Shown here: one piece after another, positions 43,618 to 54,319 of the stretch
Numbering within the stretch: position 1 is the stretch's first letter
How the letters are laid out: every line of letters begins with the position of its first letter
Assembly: GCA_961205875.1 (NCBI GenBank)
Contig: OY540813.1
Span: forward strand, 3,753,001 to 3,817,000
From: Sialis fuliginosa
Taxonomy: Eukaryota > Arthropoda > Insecta > Megaloptera > Sialidae
Length of the DNA stretch: 64,000 nucleotides
Direction: 5' to 3'
Made by a program: the position numbers and the translations under genes
Notes under the pieces: generated by a model
Database searches by the model: none
What the model was told of the DNA's origin: nothing
What the model saw: only the letters and a program-made list of their open reading frames with translations

Positions 43618-43735
43618 TTTTATGGGATTTCCCTATGCATTTCAATTTTTTAATGTTACATTAAAATATTTTAGTTTTTGTGTATGTATGTATATTTTTA
43701 GGGGATTTCCCTATGCATTTCAATTGTTTCATATA
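43618..43735 (+). repeat. Short direct duplication
   Basis: 'GGGATTTCCCTATGCATTTC AATT' occurs at about 43623 and again at about 43701 with diverged sequence between, consistent with a local tandem duplication of about 78 bp. Confidence 0.75.
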
Positions 43736-44389
43736 AAAAAATTATATAAAATAATGTTTTATTTGTAAAAATTTATTTTTATGTTTTTTGAGCCTTTGGA
43801 ACCAAGAGACAAGTTTTTTTACATGGTGATAGGCTGTACGTATCTTGATTCAACCGATTTTGACTGTGAGAAAGCCTCAGGCTCTAGAATTAATTTAGAC
43901 TAGCCTGTATTAATAAATATTTACAATTGATATTTTCAAATATAGAAAAAAAGAAATCAAAAATTGGTATAGTTATAATATAACTAACTCTCCCCTCCTC
44001 AAAGGGCAGAAGTATAGAAGAACTTAACTTCTAGGTACAAAATAGTGGCGTTTTATTAAGATCTCGAAAAATACTCAATATTATAAAAAAATACATATTT
44101 AACCAAAATTTTACAAAAAATATTTTGCTCATTATTTCGTCAAAATTCAACCAAAAAACGGTATCTACCTATAATTGGCAACTACTAGTTTGTTAATTTT
44201 AAAGATTGAGGAGGGAGTCATATCCCTCATGACCCCAATTGTACCTTTATACATGCAACATAATAAAAAAAATCCTTATGGATCCTGATTTACGGGACAC
44301 CTGTATACAATTATGTAAACATTATGAAGAAAAGAGGAGAATTTATAAAGACATCAACAATAACCGCTATTATCGTTTAATCTATAATT
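43736..44389. other. No gene seen
   Basis: AT-rich with the words 'TAACTCTCCCCTCCTCAAAG' and 'GAGGAGGGAGTCATATCCCT', which look like opposite arms of a degraded inverted repeat (about 43985-44235), though too diverged to call. Confidence 0.35.
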
Positions 44390-44480
44390 TATAAATGTGT
44401 GTTTGTGTGTGTAAGAGAGAGAGAGAAAGAAAGCTATGTATATATGTGTATGTGTGTGTATTTGTGTACATATGTAGAAC
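44390..44480 (+). repeat. GT/GA microsatellite
   Basis: (TG)n with TTTG interruptions, then (AG)n at about 44413-44432 and a further (TG)n/(TATG)n run. Confidence 0.85.
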
Positions 44481-44923
44481 AGAAATAATTATTGTAGGTA
44501 AATTTGAAATTGCATCTGGCTAATACAATAAATAGTTCGGTCTGGTATTTAGATAAAACTTTTCGATTATAATTGCGGCGGTTATATGTTATTTGCAATT
44601 ATTTAGTGCAATAAAGCGTGCAAATGAGAATAATTCATAGAACAATGGGTTTGTATTTAAATTGCCCATTCTGGCGTAATGATGTTTTTACATCAGTGGT
44701 CGCAATATGTCTGTGCCGATTTAAAATTATATTTTATCTCGCTGGATAAATCGGATTTATATCTGATTAGAAAACTACATCAGTGAAGTTTGTAAGCTAT
44801 TATTTTTGTATATAACAGACATGATGTTGCGAATTTCAATGTATGATTACAAAAAAAATGTTGACGACTACTTATTTCTTTTGGTATTTCATCAGTTTAA
44901 TTTCAACTGGTATCCAACTTATA
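44481..44923. other. No feature recognised
   Basis: AT-rich, unique-looking between 44570 and 44780; no frame or repeat found. Confidence 0.4.
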
Positions 44924-45459
44924 AGGTAGTGGCACCAGTATTGGCAAGGACCCCAGTAATGGCAAATTTTTAATTAAATGTACTGAATTAGAAATATCTG
45001 TTGATATTTGAATACTACCATTTCTGAATATTATTCTATATACATTTAACTATCTTACGCTGTAAGATAGTTAAATGTATATATTTGATGACAATCGGTC
45101 AATAGGTGTCAAAATGGTGGATATTTATTTATTAATTATTATATTCTCATAGCAACTGCTTTACATTGTTTCAAATTTGACGATTCTTTCTTTTATATCT
45201 TTTGTGTCGTAGTACTTATCATTTTGTAATCATTAGCAAGTGTCCATCACGACGTGCTCATTACAGGTTTTACTTTATCCATAACTGGAGAAAAAACATA
45301 AACAAAATAAAAGGTTATAATTTAAAAAACAAACTATATTTGGTTACTTTGGTAACTAAATTGATTAAATAAAGAGTTATTTGTTTTATTAGTAACATGA
45401 CTTCATGAGAATTACAAAAAACAAGCCTATTAATCCAAAATAATCGAAAACTGGTACCT
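44924..45459. mobile_element. AGGTACTGGCACCAG MITE, copy with internal palindrome
   Basis: TA-flanked; left AGGTAGTGGCACCAGTATTG, right end shortened to GAAAACTGGTACCT. 536 bp. It carries a perfect 22-bp-arm palindrome at 45037-45083 that other copies lack. Confidence 0.88.
45037..45083. repeat. Perfect 22-bp inverted repeat, 3-nt loop
   Basis: TATATACATTTAACTATCTT AC is followed after GCT by its exact inverse. Related copies have the left arm only, then run on into 'TTTGATGACAATCGG', so the right arm was copied from the left, probably by fold-back template switching. Confidence 0.85.
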
Positions 45460-45837
45460 TATATTCTTTTTAGTAACGAGACAAAAGTGCCTACGACAAA
45501 TGAGATAATATTTCCACTATTCAAATACAAAGATGCGCATAGATTCTATTGTCCAGTGTGCAAATACATCTATCTCTAACAGAAAATTGAATTTGAATAT
45601 ACTTCTTGATTATAGAGACTCCTTCCGTTTAAATTGATTTCAGCAAACACACGTACCGCAATATCTAACGAAAGTGTTTGTATTTCTATATGCATTGATA
45701 TTGTCAAGTTAGATTTATTGCATACAAATGTATACACAGACTTACATTCATATAAATTACACTAGAGTGGCCTTTATTTATTTATGTGTGATTATTTATA
45801 ATTTTTAGTGTTCCGTGTAAAACGGAACGGTTATGGA
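45460..45837. other. No gene seen
   Basis: AT-rich; 45805-45835 ('GTTCCGTGTAAAACGGAACG') resembles the GGTTCCGTA repeat terminus. Confidence 0.4.
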
Positions 45838-45949
45838 CAGTGGCGTAGATAGGGGGAGGGATCCAGGTGATCACCCCCCCCCCCTATGTGTCTACGAAAA
45901 TTATAAGTTGATCAAAAGAATTTATAATACTACACTAGTTATAAAACTA
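45838..45949 (+). mobile_element. hAT-type end, CAGTGGCGTAGATAGGGGG
   Basis: 'CAGTGGCGTAGATAGGGGGA' followed by a C-run (about 45873-45883) matches the style of insect hAT termini. A possible opposite end is CCCCCCATAGGTGCACCACTG ending at 48421, but the 8-bp flanks do not match, so the pairing is doubtful. Confidence 0.4.
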
Positions 45950-46710
45950 TAATACCTCTACGTCTTATTTTCTTGTATTTTAGTCGATATTTGTATGACG
46001 AGTTGAAGTTCACTGCAGGAAATTTCACTAAAAAATTCCGAATTTTTGTTTTTGTTAAAAGTAGGTTTATTGTATAGAAAATGACGTGAAAAGTTGTTTG
46101 TTTCAAACCGCAGGTCTGTATCTTAAACCGTTCTCGAGATATAGCCTCTCAAAGTTTTAGTTTTTTCAAATTTTTGGAGAAAAAAGGCCATAACTTTTGA
46201 ACGCGTAGTCGGAATTGATTTTAGTTGACGGATTTGGAATCAGCGTGTCAAAATCTATATAATGACATATATAATACCTTAAAACTCGAAAAAAAAAATT
46301 TCGCGAAAAATCGAAAAAATTGAAAGGGGTATACCTTAAAAAAATGTCGATTTTTGGCCAAAATTTTTTTGTCGGATTTTAAAGTATTATACATGTCATT
46401 ATATAGATTTTGACACGCTGATTTTAAATCCGTCAACTAAAATCAATTCCGACTACGCGTTAAAAAGTTATGGCCTTTTTACTCCAAAAATTTGAAAAAA
46501 CTAAAACTTCGAGAAGCTATATCTCGAGAACGGTTTGAGATACAGACCTGCGGTTTGAAACAAACAACTTTTCACGTCATTTTCTATACAATAAACATAC
46601 TTTTAACGAAATCAAAAATTCGAAATTTTTTAGTGAAATTTCCTTCAGAAAACTTCAACTCGTCATACAAATATCGACTAAAATACAAGAAAATAAGACG
46701 TAGAATCATT
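45950..46710. mobile_element. Long foldback element, copy 2 (more complete)
   Basis: Imperfect palindrome with arms of about 360 bp and axis near 46332. Outer words 'CTACGTCTTATTTTCTTGTA' and 'GTCGATATTTGTATGACGAG' are mirrored at 46660-46706. Inner words 'AACCGTTCTCGAGATATAGC', 'AGCGTGTCAAAATCTATATA' and 'ATGACATATATAATAC' are mirrored too and shared with 11418-12080. Arms about 90% alike by eye. Non-coding. Confidence 0.85.
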
Positions 46711-47439
46711 TAGTCACTAAGGGCATCGTGTAAGGGCTGTAGGGTGTCAAATGAAAGCTTCTTAAAGCACGAATTCAACAATATATATGATTTTTTATAA
46801 CAATTTTTGGAAAAAACACTTAAAATTGCTGCCCCCCACCCTTATCATTAAAAGGGTCGCTCAAAAAAATCTGAAAATTGAAAATTAGGTGTAAATTAAG
46901 CCAAAATTATCAGGATTCAAAAATTCTAGCGCGATCAATTGTTATAAACAATTTAATTGTTTATTTCCTTATAACTGCTGAACCATTTGTTTTCGAGAAA
47001 AAGTTTTTCAACAAAAAGTATTTCTCACGTTTTTCAAAATTAACAAAAATTTATGTGGGGAGCTGATGGCATGGAACAGTAATTATAGCATATCTTGTAC
47101 TATTATTTTATTTTGTTGCTCTCTTTTTTTATTTTAAAACGGGCGAAATCACTTATTTTTCGTTTTTATTTTATTATTCCTAAACGGTTAGAGATATAAA
47201 AAAAATATGATGTAGGTATATTATTTAGTACCGCAAACAAATCAATTATTTTTCATAAGAACATATATATTTTTAATAATATAATAACAAAATAAACACA
47301 CCCTATTTTGTGATTTCAACTAAATGGTTGTATAACTTTTTTACTATTTATAAATAACCAGGTTGTACCTGCACGCATCAGAGAATAACATCAGAAGATA
47401 GATATAAAAATTAATATATATAAGAAAAACTGTATGAAA
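46711..47439. other. Repeat-like flank, no gene
   Basis: 46730-47070 ('GTAGGGTGTCAAATGAAAGC', 'TATAACTGCTGAACCATTTG') reads like the interior of a dispersed insect repeat often found beside such foldbacks. No other copy in this window. The rest is AT-rich. Confidence 0.35.
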
Positions 47440-47925
47440 CGGCAGCTATTAGCGATCTGAAGAAGAACTGTTGAGCGGAATTCCAAAAGGCAATAAAACT
47501 GGAACGAGTAAGTGGCTAAAATGAAAGGAAATAACATAGGATGAAACTATAATAGCCATGAGAACAGCTCGCAGGCAACGAACAAGGAATACCAAATTTG
47601 TTGTGCGTGTGCAAGCGTGTGTGTCTGTGTGTATGTGTGGGCGCGCGTGATGTTGATCCACGGTAGGTTATTACTTGGTGTAAGAATTTTGTAAGTTTTT
47701 CTAGAATGTTATGCCTGAAATATATACCCACTGAAAATGATTTATTTATTTAATTTTGTCCTATATATTCTCTCAGTGACTTCAATTTGTATAATTTTCT
47801 TTTATTATTAACAATAGTAGCCTGAGAAGAGAAGGGGGGTGGGGGTAAATACAAGATTTTCTTGTTTAAAACCACATTATTGCCAAAATTTCATTTTTTT
47901 TGTTTATCAAACTAGAAGTTACTTA
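47440..47925. other. Unique patch with GT run, no gene
   Basis: 47445-47660 has balanced composition and a (GT)n-like run at 47602-47640. Frames on the minus strand translate that run and are not genes. Confidence 0.4.
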
Positions 47926-48206
47926 TGTCCGGTATTATAAAGAATTTCCTTGAGTGCAAATTCAAATTTGCTTCAAGCTAACGCTATCTGCTAGGTAAAT
48001 GTATAGTAATGTAAATTCTATGCATTTTATGAGGTACACTTGACAGTACTTATTTTAAGTCGCTGATTCGTTAAGGTTTTGAAATGTATGATTTCATTGG
48101 CTATATCTGTGAGTGTGTTGTCATTTATATTTAATACCTAGCAGATAGCGTTAGTTAGAAACTAATTTGCATTTGCATTCTAGCAAATTATTTATAATAC
48201 CAAGCA
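47926..48206. mobile_element. CCGGTATTATAAAG MITE, short copy
   Basis: Left TGTCCGGTATTATAAAGAAT, then 'CAAGCTAACGCTATCTGCTA'; mirrored on the right by 'CAGATAGCGTTAGTTAG' and 'ATTTATAATACC'. 281 bp, non-coding. The inner arms match 18600-19680. Confidence 0.85.
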
Positions 48207-49011
48207 TTAGACAGTTGAGCGAATCAATATTGTAAACGAAATATATATTTATATATAAAAAAAGAAGTTCTCATCAACTCGATCCATAACGTTTTTCTGC
48301 AGCTAGAAAAAAATTCGAAAGGGTTTTTAATTTTTTTGTCTGTAAATTAAATAATGTTTATTGACAAATTCGGTGTCGGGGAGTTCCTGACCCCTAACTC
48401 CCCCCATAGGTGCACCACTGTAACTAGTTATAAATATTATAAAGGAGAATTTCAGACAAAATATTCTTGGCTTAAAATAAAAAAATACCCGTAGATTTTT
48501 CGCAGTTCAACCTCAAAACAAAAAATTGTTCAAAAGATTTGACACATCAAATCCTTGGACTTAAAAATATGAAACTTTATTGGTGTCTTTCTTTTATGAT
48601 ATAAGCACCCTTGAAGAAGAGAATACCCGTAATTCAAACCCTTAAGGTAAGAGGAGTGTTAACCTTCTTTTATTTTAATATTAATATGTTAAATGATTTC
48701 TTCTGGAAAATTTTAATATCAAAATTAGGAAATAAGGGGAATTCTAACAACAACAAAATTTGGTATGGAAGTAAAAACTAATTTTATTAATTTTAAATAA
48801 AGGATATTATTTTGTAGTTTTTACATTACGTAAGACTTTTGGTTTTCCCTCCCCCTCCTTTGTCAGCAAAATTAAACAAAATTTAACCCTCCCCCACTCC
48901 TTAAGCCTGCTTACGTAATACTTAAAAGCCCCCAAAGTGTTATAGAATATTACTCTAATAGAAAACGATTAATATTATACGTATTACAGAGATTGAACAG
49001 TGTGTGTGTTT
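48207..49011. other. No gene; hAT-like end and purine tracts
   Basis: 48372-48421 ('GTTCCTGACCCCTAACTCCC', 'CCCATAGGTGCACCACTG') looks like an hAT-type end read in reverse. 48590-48660 recalls the Transib interior ('AACCCTTAAGGTAAGAGG'). 48850-48900 is CT-rich. Otherwise unassigned. Confidence 0.4.
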
Positions 49012-49405
49012 ACCATGGAACTTTCTTATACGTAATACTGAAAGTGAACAGTGTAGGCGAATCTAAATAATAACATAAAAAAATTATTTCTGGTTAAATC
49101 ATAAATGTTGGAAAAAAATGTATGGGGAATAAATTATAGATAATAACATACTCGACATTTTTTATCTAAAACATTTTTTTCTTATTTCAAAAATAATTCG
49201 AAAATTCAAAAATTTACAATAGTAAACATCCGTTTTCAGTTATTACGTTAAAAAAAATCATTTGTTATATAATGTAGAGAATAATATTACCTATATTATT
49301 CATTTTATTCTATCTTGTTAGTTTGTCAGAAATGTTTTAATAAAATAAGAATCACATATACTATTCACTGTTAGGATTACGTATAAGAAAGTCCCGTGGT
49401 TCCTA
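49012..49405. mobile_element. Repeat F, TIR-bearing copy
   Basis: Left 'ACCATGGAACTTTCTTATAC GTAATACTGAAAGTGAACAG'; right, read inward, 'ACCACGGGACTTTCTTATAC GTAATCCTAACAGTGAATAG'. About 394 bp. Related inverted fragments are at 15480-15735 and 19950-20075, and a further tip lies just upstream (48968-49011). Confidence 0.7.
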
Positions 49406-50097
49406 AGGCAGAAATTTTGAATATATATTTATTTAACTTTGGTGTAAAGTTTCAATGTAAAATATTAAAAATCTAATATTTTGTTATTCATCAATAATTT
49501 TCAAACAAGCATAAATACTTTCAAATTCATAACGACTAATTCCAAAACTACTTTATTCTCGAACGACCACTATAAAGAAATAAAGTATATCAGACGCAGG
49601 GAACACTATTTGTTAAGATATCGCGATGAGGTGATACGCTGTGGATGAAAGGCAGAAAGAGGAGGGCTGCGAGATAGAGCTCCAATAAAATGGAGACGTG
49701 ATCTCCATGCCAGAGCTGGCCTGACACCAGCACCGGAATTTTAAATGGCAACAGGTTTCATTGTATCAGTATATTCGGAAGCAGAGATGAATGGACTCAA
49801 ATGGAGCTAAATAAACGATGCCGGGGTTATTTTTGTTTACGTCGATGTTGATTTCCCGTAATCATTGTTGTCGTTACTGTTTTTTTTTTTTTTATTTCAT
49901 TCCGTGTAATTTTTTTTTATCAGAATTGTATATATCGTATGTCAGTTGTTTAATTTCGGTTATTTAGTTATAGTGGGTTGTCAATTATAGTTGAAATATT
50001 ATCTGGGTTTATGGGTCAAATAATACATAATAATATATAATATATACATAATAAATATAATATAGTGGCGTTAATATATGAAATAAAAACAAATTAA
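49406..50097. other. Unique island 49600-49840; otherwise AT-rich
   Basis: 49600-49840 has balanced composition and no copy elsewhere ('GGAGACGTGATCTCCATGCC', 'AGCTGGCCTGACACCAGCAC'). No long frame. A conserved non-coding element is a reasonable guess. 49881-49893 is a T-run. Confidence 0.3.
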
Positions 50098-50170
50098 TTG
50101 TTTAAACGTCAAATTTATTGGAATAATAAGTATTCGCGCAAGCTTTCGATTCACAGAATCATCGTCAGGC
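50098..50170 (+). repeat. Interspersed repeat C, copy 2
   Basis: Same orientation as 2509-2585: 'AACGTCAAATTTAT', 'AAGCTTTCGATTCACAGAAT', 'CATCGTCAGGCT'. Confidence 0.65.
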
Positions 50171-51020
50171 TAAAATATAATAAATAACAATTAAATACAA
50201 TTAATATAATGAAAAATATTGATATTTTAAAATAAAAAATTCAGAAAATATACCTATTATTAAAGATCAAATTTTAAAGAAATTATCAATTTTGACCATC
50301 CCTGAATCCATTATATTTTCCCCATAATATCTGTGTGTCTGTCTGTAAGCGCTGTATTTTTTATAAATAAATATCTACTTACTTAAAATTTCAATCGCGT
50401 TTTTCTCGAAACAATTTTTTTCAAACTAACGCTAATAGTTCGATTTTTAACATTTTTTCAAACTTTTCAACTTTTTTCAAGTGTTAACGGCCATGCTTAA
50501 CGATAGCTACATCTATACAGATTAAGAAAACAAAATTTTTTTTAAGCGACTTTGTTTACCCCCTTTATAAAAACAATTTTTGATTTAGTATTTATTTCCA
50601 TACGATTTAAACCAAAATTTTAAAATAATTCGCATCACCCCTCATCCTTCAAACTGTCTCTAGGATGTCCGTTATCCTAGATCCTGCTAAACGATAACAA
50701 TGCAAAATAATAATTCAAAACAACGAGCAAATAAAATACATCCAGTATATATCATGTGCGTAATGCAAATTTAGGTTTCTCTCTCACTCTTTGTCAGGCT
50801 ATTGCGTATGACCGGTAATGTAGAGCGCGTGCAGTTTTCGCGCCATTACGTTATTTAATGGTTTCCAGTTAATGCCTGTGAGACATTAAATTAATACACA
50901 TACATGGCCATTAAATTACATTGTGTAATGTTTTAATATATTATTTCCATGCGTGTATCAGATTTTGATTATGTTAAGTAAGGATAATTGTTAGTATTAT
51001 TATGTTATCATGTGTTAATA
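50171..51020. other. No gene seen
   Basis: 50635-50690 ('TCTCTAGGATGTCCGTTATCC') is similar to 4370-4410 near the left of the Transib element, hinting at a shared old repeat. 50760-50890 is unique with slightly raised GC. Confidence 0.4.
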
Positions 51021-51564
51021 AGGTACTGGCACCAGTTATGGCCGCTATAAGAGCAAGGTTTACTGTTTTTGTGATTGACGGGCTTATTTTTTGTAATTCT
51101 CATGAACTCATGTTACTAATAAAACAAGTAACTTTTTATTTAATCAATTTAATTAACAAAATTCGCAAATATAGTTTTTTTTTTTTTTAATTATATCTTT
51201 TTACTTTGTTTAATGGATAGAGTAAAACCAGTAATGAACACGCAGTGATGGACACTTGCTAATGATTACAAAATGATAAGTACTACGACACAAAAGATAT
51301 AAACGAAAGAATCGTCTTTGAAACAATGTAAAGCAGTTGCTATGATAATATAATAATTAATAATAAATATAATTAGTTTAAATGTCCATCATTTTGACAC
51401 CTATTGGCCGATTGTCATCAAATCACGCTGTAAGACAGTTAAATCTATGAAGATTAATATCCAGAAATGGTAGTAATCAAATATCAACAAATATTTCTAA
51501 TTCAGTACATTTAATTAAAAAATAGTCATTACTTGGGTCATATCCAAGACTGGTACCAGTACCT
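51021..51564. mobile_element. AGGTACTGGCACCAG MITE, complete copy
   Basis: TA-flanked; AGGTACTGGCACCAGTTATG to AAGACTGGTACCAGTACCT, 544 bp, reverse orientation relative to 36175-36653. The longest nearly intact copy, with the full interior from 'GCCGCTATAAGAGCAAGG' to 'CATATCCAAGACTGG'. Confidence 0.92.
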
Positions 51565-51569
51565 TATTT

Positions 51570-51877
51570 CCTTATTAAATCAATTTAATTACCACTGTCC
51601 GCAATTATAGTTTGTTTTTTAAATTATAGCATTTTCTTGATTATTTTTAAATTAATAAATAGATTACCTACACTAATAATTAGTTTAAATATCCACCATT
51701 TTGACACCCATTGGCCGATTGTCATTAAATTAAGCTGTTTTACAGTTAAGCGTCCATAGATTATGATTCAGTAATGGCAGTATGTACTCAAATATCAACA
51801 AATATTTCTAATTTAGTACATTTAATTAAACAAGTGTCCAACACTGGTTTATTATCCAAGATTGGTACCGGTACCTT
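51570..51877. mobile_element. AGGTACTGGCACCAG MITE, 5'-truncated copy in tandem
   Basis: Starts inside the family consensus ('TTATTAAATCAATTTAATTA') directly behind the previous copy and ends GATTGGTACCGGTACCT/TA. Same orientation as 51021-51564. Confidence 0.85.
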
Positions 51878-52393
51878 ATTTGTCATTTATATACCGACTT
51901 ACATATAATGTTAAATACCTAAAAGCAAAACTGATAAAATTCTGAAACTTCGCAACGAATTTCAAATTAATATTTCCAATATAATACAAATAAAATATAT
52001 ACACTGAAACGCTTTCAGCTACTACTTAAAATTCAAATTCATTAACCACTTAACGCTGTAGCATCCGTCATTATTATATAGATTTTTTCTCGCATCAGAG
52101 GCATCTCATCAATCAAGGCACTAATGTTTGAGAAAATCCACAAAGAAAACATACTATCAAAATGCTAAGCCCAGAGCTAGGAGTTCTCCATAATCCTAAC
52201 GTTTATTCATACCACCCCCAATGTACCCCCCACCCCCCCTCTAACTCCTGCTAAAGCGACCGCGTTCGCTATGTTTGTTATTACTTTTACAGTGCATCGT
52301 GAAAAGTCTGTTCATAATGTATGTCTGTCTGCAATGCCATATATGTTAATGCATTTGACATCATATGGACCAGTTTGTTTTGACGAAGATATA
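51878..52393. other. No gene seen
   Basis: Unassigned; 52195-52255 is C-rich ('CACCCCCAATGTACCCCCCA') and may be unique. No frame. Confidence 0.4.
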
Positions 52394-53049
52394 AGGCACT
52401 GGCACTAGTCTTGGATATGACCCCAGTAATGGCTTTTTTTTAATTAAATGTACTGAATTAGAAATATTTGATGATATTTGATTACTACCATTTCTGAATA
52501 TTAATCTATAAAGTGTATTCCTAGTTGGTTAAGACATAGTAAATTTAACATGCAGACAATTAGAAGTGTTGTAGTAACCTTTGGTCAAAAACGATGTGTC
52601 ATTGGTGAATTTTGAAATATTTTAAATTAATCAATAGTATTTTGTTTTCAATTAAAGAAATTAAAGTAAGCATCCTAGATAAAATTATAATAATATTTTT
52701 TGACAGATATAAATTTGAAAACAAAATACTAATGACTATTTTATTAAATTTTGTGGCAGCATTTCAAAATGCACCAATGACACATCGTTAAATTTGACCA
52801 AAGGCTACAACAACACTTTTAATTGCCTTTATGTTAAATTTCATATGTCTTAATCAACATGGAATACACTATATATATTAACAGCGTGATTTGATGACAA
52901 GCGACCAATATGTGTCAAAATGTATATTTAAATAAATTATTAGTATAATTTATTTATTAATTATTATACCTATTATCATAGCAACTGTTTTACATTGTTT
53001 CAAATTTGACGATTCTTTCTTTTATATCTTTATTTCATAGTACTTATCA
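52394..53049. mobile_element. AGGTACTGGCACCAG MITE, truncated and split
   Basis: Left end AGGCACTGGCACTAGTCTTG. The family sequence is interrupted at TA by the MITE 52511-52871, resumes with 'ACAGCGTGATTTGATGACAA' and stops at about 53049 in 'AGTACTTATCA', short of its right end. Confidence 0.85.
52511..52871. mobile_element. TA-flanked MITE, CAGTGTATTYC family, copy 2 (nested)
   Basis: Inserted at a TA of the host MITE: AAGTGTATTCCTAGTTGGTT on the left and, from the right, TAGTGTATTCCATGTTGATT. Inner arms 'CTTTGGTCAAAAACGATGTG' and 'ACACATCGTTAAATTTGACC'. 361 bp. It postdates the host MITE insertion. Confidence 0.88.
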
Positions 53050-53069
53050 GATACTATCAGATTCTTCTA

Positions 53070-53378
53070 TGTCCGGTATTATAAACGTGCTAGCAAATTT
53101 GTTAGCTAGCAAGCACTTTCAAATGAGGTTTCTAACCTATCTAACAATTCTCCTTTAGTTTTATGATATGTTTGACAAGTTTCGCGCACGCGTGGTATGG
53201 AAACACCAACGGTATTAAAACATTGGCGATATTATGAAAATTATTTTGTCGCCAACTGTGTTACAATTAGTTGAAGAGTCACTGCTCTAAATTCCATAGA
53301 TACTATCACAGAATTAATACCCCATTTGAAAGTGCTTGCTAACTAGCAAATTTGCTAGCTCCTTTATAATACCGGACA
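53070..53378. mobile_element. CCGGTATTATAAA MITE, best-preserved ends
   Basis: TGTCCGGTATTATAAA and its exact inverse TTTATAATACCGGACA bound 309 bp. Inner arms 'GCTAGCAAATTTG' and 'AAGCACTTTCAAATG' are mirrored. The target duplication is not obvious (flanks TTCTA and TTGTA). It abuts a truncated MITE at 53049. Confidence 0.88.
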
Positions 53379-54319
53379 TTGTAGAAGTAAAAAAATTAAT
53401 TTATATTATTAAACCCCTTTAAGCATTTATATTTATTTGAGAAGGTATTCGAATATATGGTTATTCATTACCCAAAAATATACTAGTCCAGTTTACCCCT
53501 TCCCGGCATATAACTGGCCACATTTCCCCACAACCTTATGCAGTTCACTCAGCATGTTTGTTATTACTTTTACACTACACCTCGTTCAGTCGCGAGAACG
53601 TTATTCGTAAAATACACTTCAAATAAATGCTCTGGGCAAACAATCGGACACATCAACATGAGCTGGTAGACAGAGACAGGGCGTGTGTTTTGTTAGACAT
53701 GCGTATGTGTTTGTCTTTGTTTCGTGGATCGTGCTGGGTTCGAGCTACAGGTGCTACAGAAGAACGGGGAAACGAAAATGCGTAAAGGGCATCCAGATAA
53801 ACTGTTTGTTGAAGAACTTGGTGTGTTTGTGTGTGTGTGTTGAGGTGCTTTGTAACACTTTAGATGAAATGTTTTCCAAGGTGGAATATTCAACAGATGA
53901 ATTAAGAATTATAAAAAAATCGATTAAAACGGTATACGTTTTCTGTATGAAACAGTTGATTTTTTTAATGTTTTAAACAGAACGATATTTGATATAAATT
54001 AACACACATTAATATTTTTTGAAGATTTGTTTTACTTGTGTACAATATTTTTTATGTATTGTATTTCTACCAGTGCTTAATAGATCAAAAAATGGCAAAA
54101 GCTTTGATTAAATTTTTAGGGACAGTTTTTTTTCTGTATAATTTAACAAAAATATATTATTTAATCAATTTTGGTCAGGTTTTTTCATAAAAGAACAGGT
54201 TACGTTAAAGAAACGGTACCTCTATAGAGATGTAAGTAATTTTTTGTGAAAAGTGCACCTTCAAAATATTTTTTTCAGAGGTTCAATTATAATGTAACTT
54301 AAAAACTTTTAAACAAATA
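53379..54319. other. Unique island 53500-53990, no confirmed gene
   Basis: 53500-53900 has balanced composition. A plus frame at 53683-53976 is open for 97 codons from a GTG and contains a microsatellite-derived VCLCVCVEV run; the nearest ATGs are short. I see no domain or splice support, so no CDS is called. Confidence 0.35.

Noticed and set aside
45858-45885. CRISPR-like or G-quadruplex significance of G/C homopolymers (also near 31076 and 61887)
   Set aside because: Single homopolymer runs inside or beside transposon ends; no spaced repeats, and single runs do not make a quadruplex motif.
45838-48421. One 2.6-kb hAT element between two GGGGG-rich ends
   Set aside because: The ends look alike (CAGTGGCGTAGATAGGGGG and the inverse CAGTGGTGCACCTATGGGG), but the 8-bp flanks GTTATGGA and TAACTAGT do not match, so they probably belong to different elements.
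53735-53760. tRNA B-box-like GGGTTCGAGCT
   Set aside because: No matching A box upstream at tRNA spacing and no cloverleaf can be drawn; no tRNA or tRNA-derived SINE is called.
53683-53976. 97-codon plus-strand frame
   Set aside because: Starts at GTG rather than ATG and includes translated GT microsatellite; no domain or splice support.
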